Shown here piece after piece: positions 56,451 through 64,000 of a stretch of DNA of 64,000 nt. This DNA comes from Leuconostoc inhae. Its GTDB lineage: Bacteria > Bacillota > Bacilli > Lactobacillales > Lactobacillaceae. Every line of letters starts with the position of its first letter. The first letter of the stretch is position 1. The stretch lies in NCBI RefSeq assembly GCF_019656015.1, contig NZ_BPKW01000004.1, forward strand, positions 1-64,000. Reading direction: 5' to 3'. The translations under genes and the position numbers were made by a program. Below the pieces are notes generated by a model that was not told where the DNA came from, made no database searches, and saw only the letters and a list, made by a program, of their open reading frames with translations.

Positions 56451-57425
56451 ATGGATAAAGCGCATATAAAGTATACGTTGAGCTGGGCCACCTTAGCGTT
56501 AATGATTGTTATTTTAATTGTTGTCATGACGATGTTTGATATTATTGGCCCCTATGGGTTAACCACTATTGTGTTGATTGGCATTAATTTAATTGCTGCA
56601 ATTGGTTTGAATTTGATTATTGGTATGTCTGGTCAATTTTCATTAGGGCATGCTGGTTTTATGGCTATTGGTGCTTACGCTACTGCTTTAATTGTGACAG
56701 CAGTACCAACGATATTTGGATTTATAATGAGTCTTTTTGTTGGAGCGATGTTGAGCGGTATTGTGGCTTTAATTGTCGGTATACCGACATTACGTTTGCG
56801 TGGTGATTATCTAGCAATTGCAACATTAGGCGTTTCGGAAATTATTAGAATTTTGATAATGAATTTTAAATTCACACATGGGCCTGCTGGTATTTTTGCT
56901 ATTCCATCCTTCGTTAATTGGCCACTTGTTTTTGGCATGGCTGTGCTAACGATTATTGTTGTTGTTAATTTAGTTAGAAGTCCAACAGGACGAGCTATTA
57001 TCGCTGTTCGTGACAATGAAATTGCAGCAGAATCGCTTGGAATTAATACGACCAAGTATAAAGTCATTGCGTTTGTACTTGGCGCAGTATTAGCAGCTCT
57101 TGCTGGTGGATTACGTGCCAGTTTTATACAATCTGTTTCACCACAAGATTTTACTTTTATGCAAAGCATCACTATTTTAATCATTGTGGTGTTGGGCGGT
57201 ATTGGTTCAATTAGTGGTACCGTAGTAACTGCCATTGCTCTAGGTATTTTAGATGTTATATTACAAAATTTTGGTTCACTACGTATGGTCATTTATGCTG
57301 TGGTATTGATTGTTGTCATGTTATTTAGACCACAAGGATTATTTGGTAGATCAGAATTTTCGTTAAAAAAGATGTTGTTTGATTCAGGAGGAAACCATGA
57401 CAAAGACCATTCTAAAGGCGCATGA
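56451..57425 (+). CDS. livM: Branched-chain amino acid ABC transporter permease LivM
   Basis: A 324-residue second permease. GLNLIIGMSGQFSLGHAGFMAIGAYATA is the LivM signature, and the EAA-like loop region RGDYLAIATLGVSEIIRI follows. It overlaps livG by 29 nt. Confidence 0.93.
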   Translation: MDKAHIKYTLSWATLALMIVILIVVMTMFDIIGPYGLTTIVLIGINLIAAIGLNLIIGMSGQFSLGHAGFMAIGAYATALIVTAVPTIFGFIMSLFVGAMLSGIVALIVGIPTLRLRGDYLAIATLGVSEIIRILIMNFKFTHGPAGIFAIPSFVNWPLVFGMAVLTIIVVVNLVRSPTGRAIIAVRDNEIAAESLGINTTKYKVIAFVLGAVLAALAGGLRASFIQSVSPQDFTFMQSITILIIVVLGGIGSISGTVVTAIALGILDVILQNFGSLRMVIYAVVLIVVMLFRPQGLFGRSEFSLKKMLFDSGGNHDKDHSKGA

Positions 57426-58179
57426 ATTACGTGTTGAATTTGGTGGTGTGACAGCGGTAGATAAGGTAACTATAGAGGCACATGAAAATGAATTGATTGG
57501 ATTAATTGGTCCAAATGGTGCTGGTAAAACAACACTATTTAATTTACTAACAGGTGTCTACAAACCAACATCTGGTGATGTGTTTATTGATAATCATGAT
57601 CAATTATCTCCCATAAATCAATTGTCTCCTTATAAACGAGCCCAATTAGGTATTGCGCGCACTTTTCAAAATATTAGATTATTTAAAAGTAGAACAGTCA
57701 TAGAAAATGTGTTGATTGCAATGACTGCTGCCAATAAATCGTATCCAATACAGGCAATTTTACGGACACCGAAATTCTATCAAAATGAAGCACAAAATCG
57801 CCAAAAAGCAATGTCATTATTAGAAATATTTGGTATGACACAGGTGGCAGATGAGCTAGCTAATACGTTACCATATGGTCAGCAACGTCGGTTAGAAATT
57901 GTACGGGCATTGGCCACAACACCTAAAATTTTATTTTTAGATGAACCTGCTGCGGGCATGAACCCACAAGAGACAGCAGAATTAACAGATTTAATTAAGC
58001 AAATTCAGGTACAATTTAAAATGACAATTGTGCTAATTGAACATGATATGAAATTGGTTATGGCAGTTAGTGAACGCTTATACGTTTTGGAGTATGGTAA
58101 AGTTTTAGCGACTGGTACGCCAAAGGACATTCAAAATAATCCAGCAGTCATTAAGGCTTATTTGGGAGAAGAGGGTTGA
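57397..58179 (+). CDS. livG: Branched-chain amino acid ABC transporter ATPase LivG
   Basis: A 260-residue ATPase with Walker A GPNGAGKTT, signature region LPYGQQRRLEI, Walker B ILFLDEPAAGMN and the EHDM H-loop. ATG 57397 with AGGAGG is chosen; an earlier frame start lies in livM. Pairs with LivF on the cytoplasmic face. Confidence 0.94.
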   Translation: MTKTILKAHELRVEFGGVTAVDKVTIEAHENELIGLIGPNGAGKTTLFNLLTGVYKPTSGDVFIDNHDQLSPINQLSPYKRAQLGIARTFQNIRLFKSRTVIENVLIAMTAANKSYPIQAILRTPKFYQNEAQNRQKAMSLLEIFGMTQVADELANTLPYGQQRRLEIVRALATTPKILFLDEPAAGMNPQETAELTDLIKQIQVQFKMTIVLIEHDMKLVMAVSERLYVLEYGKVLATGTPKDIQNNPAVIKAYLGEEG

Positions 58180-58182
58180 TTA

Positions 58183-58899
58183 ATGGCTGAAACATTATTG
58201 AAAATAGCTAATTTAAGCGTTAATTATGGTGCCATTAAAGCGGTGCGCGGAATTGATTTTGTGGTTAATCGTGGTGAAATTGTGACTTTAATTGGCGCAA
58301 ACGGTGCTGGGAAAAGTACTATTTTACGAACAATTTCTGGATTGGAAAAAGTAACAGATGGGACTGTTATTTTCAATAATCAAATTGTGAATCATATGCC
58401 ATCTGAAAAAAGAGTGCGACATGGGATTGTTCAAGTCCCCGAAGGTCGACGCGTTTTTCCAGGTATGACGGTGCAAGAAAATTTGCAATTGGGCGCTTTT
58501 ACTGTTTCGAATAAAAGTCAGAATAATTCAGGGTATGATACAGTTTACCAACAATTTCCAATTTTAAAAGACCGTCGCAATCAAGATGCGGCTACACTAT
58601 CGGGTGGCGAACAGCAAATGTTAGCCATTGGTCGCGCACTAATGGCACAACCAAAAATGATTTTATTGGATGAACCTTCTATGGGATTAGCGCCATTGTA
58701 TATTCAAAAAATATTTGATATTATTCAAAAAATCAGAGATACAGGTGTGACAGTGCTGTTAATCGAACAGAATGCTAATCAAGCTTTAAAAATAGCAGAT
58801 CGTGGTTATGTGTTAGAAGGTGGCAAAATTATTGCAACTGGCACAGGTGATGAACTATTATCATCTAGTGATGTACGAGAAGCCTATTTGGGTGGATAA
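58183..58899 (+). CDS. livF: Branched-chain amino acid ABC transporter ATPase LivF
   Basis: A 238-residue ATPase with Walker A GANGAGKST, signature LSGGEQQMLAIGRALM, Walker B ILLDEPSMGLAP and the EQN H-loop. It starts 3 nt after livG and closes the liv operon. Confidence 0.94.
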   Translation: MAETLLKIANLSVNYGAIKAVRGIDFVVNRGEIVTLIGANGAGKSTILRTISGLEKVTDGTVIFNNQIVNHMPSEKRVRHGIVQVPEGRRVFPGMTVQENLQLGAFTVSNKSQNNSGYDTVYQQFPILKDRRNQDAATLSGGEQQMLAIGRALMAQPKMILLDEPSMGLAPLYIQKIFDIIQKIRDTGVTVLLIEQNANQALKIADRGYVLEGGKIIATGTGDELLSSSDVREAYLGG

Positions 58900-58919
58900 G
58901 GGCTCGAAAATAAAAAAAT

Positions 58920-58948
58920 TTGACATATTCTGATAAAGTTGTTATCAT
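58920..58948 (+). promoter_or_regulatory. Promoter of Met T-box operon 1
   Basis: TTGACA at 58920-58925, a 17-nt spacer and TATCAT at 58943-58948. Confidence 0.85.
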
Positions 58949-58954
58949 ATTCTC

Positions 58955-59237
58955 AACAGTGAAGAGATAAGTAATATCATGAACACACAAAGAGAGTCTA
59001 CGATTGGTGAAAGTAGATTGCGCGACGATATGAAAATGGTCTTGGAGATAAATGCCATGGTGAGCATACGCTAATGCGTTGTAAGCAATGACCGGTTGTG
59101 CCCGTTATAGTAACAGCAATTCCCGTCTTTTAAAAGACGGCGATTGTATGAGGTGTGTTTTTTAACATACAAATACCGGGTGGTAACACGATAATTCGTC
59201 CCGCAGTTTGATTAGGTTCAAACTGCGGGATTTTTTT
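58955..59237 (+). promoter_or_regulatory. T-box leader 1 (tRNA-Met), upstream of mmuP-mmuM
   Basis: Stem I starts GAAGAGATAAGTA, with AGAGAG and the GGTGAAAG loop. Pairing of ATATC with GATAT and of AAGA with TCTT places the specifier at ATG 59036-59038 (GAAAATGG), which is Met. The T-box CCGGGTGGTAACACG is followed by terminator CCCGCAGTTTG / CAAACTGCGGG and T run (59199-59237). This fills the 394-nt gap between livF and the permease. Confidence 0.95.
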
Positions 59238-59293
59238 GTCTTTCTTGGTATTTAATGATTAGTTTCGATTATATGAAGTGAATAGAGGATATT

Positions 59294-60685
59294 ATGGCAG
59301 GAAAATTAAAACGTGTAATGACAGCGCGGCAGATACAAATGATTGGGTTAGCTAGTGGTATTGGTACGGGATTATTTTTATCATCAGCTTATACAATTCA
59401 TACAGCAGGCGCTTTTGGTACAATTTTAGCTTATTCGATGGGTGCAATTTTAGTCTACTTAGTCATGTTAAGTGTGGCTGAATTATCTATTGCTATGCCA
59501 CAAACAGGCGCATTTCATTATCATGCGCAGAAATTAATTGGCCCAGCCACAGGATTTTTTGTTGCTATTGCCTATTGGCTAACCTGGACCATTGCATTAG
59601 GTTCTGAATTTACAGCATCAGGTATTATTATGCAAAGATGGTTTCCAAATATTCCAGTATGGGCATTTTCTGGGGTATTTCTCGTGATTATTTTATTGAG
59701 TAATATATTTTCCGTTAAAATATTCGGTGAAAGTGAATATTGGTTGGCTGCCATTAAAGTTGTTACAATTATTGCATTTTTGGTTATTGGCGTTTTAATT
59801 TTGACAGGTGTATTACATTCCAGTCAAACGCAAAACGTTGGGTTTCAAAACATTTTTAGTCATGGTGTCTTTCCAAACGGTATTGGCGCTGTATTTACCA
59901 CAATGTTAGCAGTTAATTTTGCCTTTAGTGGCACAGAATTGATGGCTATTACGGCTGGCGAGGCGGCAGACCCGACTCGTGCCATAGCTAAAGCTATAAA
60001 AGCAGTTTGGTGGCGACAAGTCATTTTCTTTATTGGTAGTATTACTATTTTGGCAGCAATTATTCCTTACGAAAAAGCAGCTGTTACTCAAAGTCCATTT
60101 GTCACAGTATTTAGTATGATTGGCATACCATATGCCGCAGATATTATGAATTTTGTCATTTTAACTGGTATCATTTCGATGGCTAATTCAGGTTTGTATG
60201 CTTCGACGCGCATGTTATGGTCGCTTAGTCATGAAGGATTGATTTCTGCTAAATTTGAGAAAGTGAACAAAAATGGTATTCCAATTAGGGCACTTTTGGC
60301 AAGCCTCATGGGTGGTATTTTAGCTTTGGGTTCTAGTTTTATGGCTGCTGGTTCGTTGTATCTTATATTAGTAGAAGTTTCCGGGTTAGCTGTTGTATTT
60401 GTATGGGTAGCAATCAGTTGGTCGCATTATAAGTATTATCAATTGCTAAAACGTGAAAAGCGAACCCAAGAATTACGTTATCCAAAATGGGCTTATCCAC
60501 TTTTGCCATTAGCTGGATTTATTGGTTCATCGTTGTCTATTTTACTAGTTATCTTTGATCCTGATCAACGGGCAGCATTGCTATGGTCAGTGCCATTTAT
60601 AATAATTGTCTATGGTTATTATTATTTAAAATTTAAGTGGTGGCCAAAACACCATTTGTCAACAGTAACCACGATTAAAAAATAA
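59294..60685 (+). CDS. mmuP: Amino acid permease, likely S-methylmethionine transporter
   Basis: A 463-residue APC-superfamily permease with about twelve helices. The start RVMTARQIQMIGLASGIGTGLFLSSA is the amino-acid permease motif, and GTELMAITAGEAADPTRAI is the second conserved region. The Met T-box upstream and the homocysteine S-methyltransferase 15 nt downstream indicate import of S-methylmethionine or methionine; substrate is inferred from context. Confidence 0.85.
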   Translation: MAGKLKRVMTARQIQMIGLASGIGTGLFLSSAYTIHTAGAFGTILAYSMGAILVYLVMLSVAELSIAMPQTGAFHYHAQKLIGPATGFFVAIAYWLTWTIALGSEFTASGIIMQRWFPNIPVWAFSGVFLVIILLSNIFSVKIFGESEYWLAAIKVVTIIAFLVIGVLILTGVLHSSQTQNVGFQNIFSHGVFPNGIGAVFTTMLAVNFAFSGTELMAITAGEAADPTRAIAKAIKAVWWRQVIFFIGSITILAAIIPYEKAAVTQSPFVTVFSMIGIPYAADIMNFVILTGIISMANSGLYASTRMLWSLSHEGLISAKFEKVNKNGIPIRALLASLMGGILALGSSFMAAGSLYLILVEVSGLAVVFVWVAISWSHYKYYQLLKREKRTQELRYPKWAYPLLPLAGFIGSSLSILLVIFDPDQRAALLWSVPFIIIVYGYYYLKFKWWPKHHLSTVTTIKK

Positions 60686-60700
60686 TATAGGAGAATTAGC

Positions 60701-61621
60701 ATGACAAAATTTGAATCGTATATTGAATCAGGTGTCGTTGTATTAGATGGTGGCATGGGCAGTGAACTTGAGAAGCGCCATATTGATGTGAATAATAGTT
60801 GGTGGTCAGCTTCGGCGTTGATTCAGTCTCCAGATGACATTCGTGAAATTCATAAAAATTATTTTAATTCTGGCGCTGCTTTGGCGATAACAGATACCTA
60901 TCAAGCGCATGTGAAGTCTTTTACGGATCAGGGTTTAAGTGAAACACAAGCATATGAATTAATTGATTCAGCAGTGTCACTAGCTAAACTTGGGCTTAAG
61001 GAGTCTGATCGAAGCGATGGTTTAATTGCTGGATCTGTTGGACCTTATGGTGCGTATCTTGCAAATGGCGCTGAATACACCGGTGACTATCACTTATCAG
61101 AATCTGAATTTCAAGCATTTCATCGGCCGCGTATTGCTCGTTTAATTGCTGATGGCGTCGATGTATTGGCATTAGAAACGATGCCAAATTTTGCAGAAGC
61201 AAAAGCTTTAGGTCACTTACTGCAAAAAGAGTTTGCGACTATTGATGCTTATTTATCGTTTGCCACAGAAAATGGTGATCATTTGTGGGATGGCACGCCA
61301 CTATCGGAAGCAGTTGCTTATTTCGAATCAATCAGCCAAATTAAAGCTATTGGTGTGAACTGCACATCACCTCAAAATATCTTACCTGCTTTAGAAAAAA
61401 TTGCACCGAATACAAGCAAAAAAATGATTGTCTATCCTAATGCAGGGGATGAGTATGACCCAGAAACTAAACGCTGGGTTAGTCAACATGGCCCAATTAA
61501 TTGGGCTGAATTAGTACCAGTATGGCAAACAGCCGGGGCTAGTTTAATTGGCGGTTGCTGCAGAACTAGCCCTGATGATATTGATGAGATAGCACAGGCC
61601 ATTACAAACACGAATCAATAA
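60701..61621 (+). CDS. mmuM: Homocysteine S-methyltransferase
   Basis: Transfers a methyl group from S-methylmethionine (or SAM) to homocysteine, yielding methionine; 306 residues. VLDGGMGSELEKR starts the barrel, and zinc ligands lie in GVNCTSP and IGGCCRTSP (Cys-Cys pair). Coupled with the permease in a Met-regulated operon. Confidence 0.93.
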   Translation: MTKFESYIESGVVVLDGGMGSELEKRHIDVNNSWWSASALIQSPDDIREIHKNYFNSGAALAITDTYQAHVKSFTDQGLSETQAYELIDSAVSLAKLGLKESDRSDGLIAGSVGPYGAYLANGAEYTGDYHLSESEFQAFHRPRIARLIADGVDVLALETMPNFAEAKALGHLLQKEFATIDAYLSFATENGDHLWDGTPLSEAVAYFESISQIKAIGVNCTSPQNILPALEKIAPNTSKKMIVYPNAGDEYDPETKRWVSQHGPINWAELVPVWQTAGASLIGGCCRTSPDDIDEIAQAITNTNQ

Positions 61622-61685
61622 ATTACATAGTGATTCAGAGACAGAGATAAATGACTATGTTCTTAAACAATCAAGAGGATTGGCA

Positions 61686-61826
61686 ATGATAACTGGCTTA
61701 AAAGTGTATTATTTACATAGTGATAAAATTACAACAAATGTATTCTTGAAGGGTTGTGGTGCAGTGGATGATATTATGTTCTCATTTGACGACTTGAGCA
61801 TAACAATTAAAAGGATGAGAAAATGA
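61686..61826 (+). CDS. Small ORF coupled to metF (YYLHS-peptide 1), unknown
   Basis: A 46-residue peptide starting MITGLKVYYLHSDKITT and continuing NVFLKGCGAVDD. AAGAGGAT lies 7 nt before its ATG. Its TGA overlaps the metF ATG (ATGA), so it is placed for translational coupling. The core VYYLHS-(D/N)-KI-x-T-x-VFL-x-G-x-GA recurs in a second small ORF ahead of metE at 63191. I recognise no family. It may be a genuine small protein or a leader that tunes metF translation. Confidence 0.65.
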   Translation: MITGLKVYYLHSDKITTNVFLKGCGAVDDIMFSFDDLSITIKRMRK

Positions 61827-62710
61827 CCAAAATATCTGAAATATACCATACAAAATCAGCACCAGTACTATCATTTGAAATTTTTCCACCAAAAAAAGAA
61901 AGCGGTATTGAATCGCTTTATCAAACGCTCGATGAAGTTGACCCGCAAAAATTAGGCGTCGATTATATTAGTGTGACATATGGTGCTGGTGGATCAGGCG
62001 ATAATACGATGACACGTGATCTAGCACAATATATTCAAACGCATTTTGGTGTGACAGCACTTCATCATTTGACAGGTGTTAATCAAACACCAGAAAGTTT
62101 ACAAGATAATCTTTCAAAAATTGGACAAGCAGGCATCGAAAATATACTTGCTTTGCGTGGCGATTTACCAGATAAAGACTATGTGAATGCTAATTATCCA
62201 TATGCTAAAGACTTAATTTGTGATATTAAAAAATTTAGTGAATTTAATATTGGGGCAGCAATTTATCCAGAAGGGCATGTTGACGACCCAATTACTGGCA
62301 TTAGTGTCGCGGGGGTTAAAGAAAAAATTACGAGTGGCACTGATTTTTTAATTTCGCAATTTTTCTTTGAAAACGATGTGTACTATAACATGCAGGAAGC
62401 CTTAAAAAATAATTATATTAAAGTGCCGGTTTCTGCTGGTGTGATGCCAATTATTAGTAAGGCTCAGGTTGAACGCATGACGTATATGATTGGGTCATCA
62501 TTACCGGCACGGTTGGTTAAAATTATTCATAAATATGAAGATAGTCCGGAAGATTTAAAAAAAGCAGGCATAGACTATGCACTTGAACAAATTCAAGATT
62601 TATTAGATCATGGCGTAGACGGCATTCATTTATATGCCATGAACCGGCCAAGTGTACTCAAAAGCATGTTACCTATTATTAATCAAGAAATTGTGGCCAA
62701 ACATTTTTAA
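61823..62710 (+). CDS. metF: 5,10-methylenetetrahydrofolate reductase
   Basis: FAD-dependent TIM barrel making 5-methyl-tetrahydrofolate for methionine synthesis; 295 residues. LSFEIFPPKKESG, SVTYGAGGSG, HLTGVNQTPE, LALRGDLP and GAAIYPEGH are typical. The start overlaps the small ORF stop by 4 nt. AAAAGGATGAG supplies a ribosome site. It probably belongs to the mmuP transcript controlled by T-box 1. Confidence 0.95.
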   Translation: MTKISEIYHTKSAPVLSFEIFPPKKESGIESLYQTLDEVDPQKLGVDYISVTYGAGGSGDNTMTRDLAQYIQTHFGVTALHHLTGVNQTPESLQDNLSKIGQAGIENILALRGDLPDKDYVNANYPYAKDLICDIKKFSEFNIGAAIYPEGHVDDPITGISVAGVKEKITSGTDFLISQFFFENDVYYNMQEALKNNYIKVPVSAGVMPIISKAQVERMTYMIGSSLPARLVKIIHKYEDSPEDLKKAGIDYALEQIQDLLDHGVDGIHLYAMNRPSVLKSMLPIINQEIVAKHF

Positions 62711-62725
62711 AAATATGAGATTAAG

Positions 62726-62754
62726 TTGACAAAATAATGAAAATTTGATAATAT
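62726..62754 (+). promoter_or_regulatory. Promoter of Met T-box operon 2
   Basis: TTGACA at 62726-62731, a 17-nt spacer and TAATAT at 62749-62754. Confidence 0.85.
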
Positions 62755-62761
62755 AATTACA

Positions 62762-63076
62762 ACGTTGAAGAGATAAGTATTAGTTTAGCACGCAAAGAGA
62801 GTTTACGGTTGGTGAAAGTAAATGGTGAGCAAATTAAGAAAATGGTCTTGGAGTTATCGTATGGTGAGTGTGAATCGATAGATAACACATAAACTATACT
62901 CGGGAGAGCCCGTTATAGCGACATGAGTTCCTTGAAAGTATGTACATGAAGATGTCAACATACTGATAGCGACTGATTAGAGGTGTGTTTATAAAATAAT
63001 TTGAGCACATAAATACCGGGTGGTAACACGAGATTTCGTCCCGCAGACTAATTTTTTAGTCTGTGGGATTTTTTTG
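62762..63076 (+). promoter_or_regulatory. T-box leader 2 (tRNA-Met), upstream of metE
   Basis: Same architecture as leader 1: GAAGAGATAAGTATT, AGAGAG, GGTGAAAG, and specifier ATG at 62842-62844 in the matching GAAAATGG context. CCGGGTGGTAACACG precedes the terminator CCCGCAGACTAA / TTAGTCTGTGGG with T run (63039-63076). Most of the 480-nt gap between metF and the next small ORF is this leader; the rest shows nothing I can name. Confidence 0.95.
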
Positions 63077-63190
63077 TCTAGTCGTGTCTTTGGCAAAAAG
63101 ATAATAATTAAAGCTGTCAATTAAAATAACGTCTTATAATTACTTAAACGCTGATGTTGCTACAAATTAAAAAATTGAAAGGAGTACATC

Positions 63191-63286
63191 ATGTCAGTCA
63201 CTAACATGACAGTTTATTATTTGCACAGTAACAAAATCCTCACAATTGTATTTCTGCATGGCGGTGGCGCTATGAATACTGTGTAA
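63191..63286 (+). CDS. Small ORF before metE (YYLHS-peptide 2), unknown
   Basis: A 31-residue peptide starting MSVTNMTVYYLHSNKI and continuing LTIVFLHGGGAMNTV. A strong AAAGGAG lies 7 nt upstream of the ATG. It shares the VYYLHS-(D/N)-KI-x-T-x-VFL-x-G-x-GA core with the peptide before metF. It ends 55 nt before metE, which has its own ribosome site, so coupling is weaker here. It sits between the Met T-box terminator and metE. Confidence 0.65.
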   Translation: MSVTNMTVYYLHSNKILTIVFLHGGGAMNTV

Positions 63287-63341
63287 TTGATGTGTTGATA
63301 GGTTAATTGTTTTAGAACAGGTTGATTAATAGGAGAAAAAT

Positions 63342-64000
63342 ATGACTACAGTAAAATCATCAAATCTTGGTTACCCACGGTTGGGCGAACAACGTGAGTG
63401 GAAAAAGCTTTTGGAATCATTTTGGAAAGAAGACATTGACGTCTCAACATTTGAAAAAACGGCAAAAGCATTGCGTTTAACTAATTTGAAAAAACAAATT
63501 GATGCGGGTATTGACATTATTCCTGTTGCCGATAATTCGAACTATGATCATATGTTAGATACAGCCACAGCATTCAATCTCATTCCGACTCGTTTTGGCA
63601 GCTATGACCGGCCACTGACTTTGAATGAATATTATGATATAGCACGAGGAAATAAAGATAATGTTGCGGCCGATATGACTAAATGGTTCAATATTAACTA
63701 TCATTATACGGTCCCTGAATTTGATCAAACGACACCAAGACTATTAGAAAATCGATGGTTAAAGTATTGGCAAGAAGCACACGATGAACTAGGTATTGAT
63801 GGTAAGCCAGTCATTGTTGGGCCAGTAACGCTCATAAAGTTAGGTAAATTAAATGGCGATTATGTTTCAAGTGAAAGTGATATTAATAGATTGCTTGATG
63901 CTATTTTGCCACTCTACCAACAAGTGTTTAAAGAATTAGAACAAGCAGGTGTGACATGGGTGCAACTTGATGAACCTACTTTGGTGAAACTTGAAGATGA
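63342..64000 (+). CDS. metE: Cobalamin-independent methionine synthase (3' end outside window)
   Basis: N-terminal 219 residues of MetE, which methylates homocysteine using 5-methyl-tetrahydrofolate-triglutamate. NLGYPRLGEQREWKK, LDTATAFNLIP, MTKWFNINYHYTVPE and VTWVQLDEPTLV are typical of the N-terminal barrel. The zinc-binding catalytic half lies beyond base 64000. AGGAG precedes the ATG. MetF upstream supplies its methyl donor. Confidence 0.96.
   Translation, partial: MTTVKSSNLGYPRLGEQREWKKLLESFWKEDIDVSTFEKTAKALRLTNLKKQIDAGIDIIPVADNSNYDHMLDTATAFNLIPTRFGSYDRPLTLNEYYDIARGNKDNVAADMTKWFNINYHYTVPEFDQTTPRLLENRWLKYWQEAHDELGIDGKPVIVGPVTLIKLGKLNGDYVSSESDINRLLDAILPLYQQVFKELEQAGVTWVQLDEPTLVKLED

Noticed and set aside
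56807-57292. 161-codon minus-strand frame inside livM
   Set aside because: Antisense shadow with Thr/Ile-rich composition and no ribosome site.

Overview
The window is low-GC Gram-positive DNA. It looks like a chromosome segment from the family Leuconostocaceae, most likely a Leuconostoc species. The reasons are AT-rich codon use, strong AGGAGG-type ribosome sites, tRNA-dependent T-box leaders, a type II-A CRISPR system with a GCTTCAG-type repeat, and a Lactobacillales-style division cluster (mraZ to divIVA to ileS). The genus call is inference.

Bases 1-8950 form a defence region. It opens with a DpnII-like (GATC) restriction-modification pair. The methyltransferase carries 12 or more copies of a 7-bp repeat in its coding sequence, which makes it a strong candidate for phase variation. 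A complete type II-A CRISPR-Cas locus follows: cas9, an oppositely transcribed tracrRNA, cas1, cas2, csn2, and an array of nine repeats and eight 30-nt spacers that starts only 20 bp after csn2. A small membrane-protein gene lies between the last array repeat and a decayed repeat that runs into a terminator.

Bases 9000-13980 carry envelope genes: a MORN-repeat protein, an OatA-type O-acyltransferase and a large secreted repeat-rich wall protein with a C-terminal peptidoglycan hydrolase domain.

Bases 14000-30600 are housekeeping: tig, clpX, ysxC, priA, fmt, rsmB, the PP2C phosphatase/PASTA kinase pair, rsgA, rpe, thiN, trxA, rpmB, an Asp23-family gene and fakA. Several of these genes have no Shine-Dalgarno sequence but have a -10 hexamer ending 6-7 nt before the ATG, suggesting leaderless mRNAs.

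Bases 30600-48000 hold the division and cell-wall cluster. It starts with a textbook MraZ operator of three GTGG repeats at 10-bp spacing and ends with a T-box-controlled ileS, whose C-terminal zinc cysteines are gone.

Bases 48000-64000 handle vitamin and amino-acid supply. There are two tandem ECF-transporter S components around a tRNA-Arg. Two operons are governed by leader peptides. One leader has seven Ile codons and precedes an FAH-family gene and brnQ. The other has six Leu codons and precedes a PTS_EIIC_2-like transporter and a livJHMGF ABC transporter. Both leaders show complete four-step attenuator pairings. Two Met T-box operons follow: mmuP-mmuM-sORF-metF, then sORF-metE (metE is cut by the window end). 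The two small ORFs in front of metF and metE encode related peptides that I do not recognise. Branched-chain amino acid and methionine supply are therefore sensed by two different mechanisms within 14 kb: ribosome stalling and tRNA-binding leaders.
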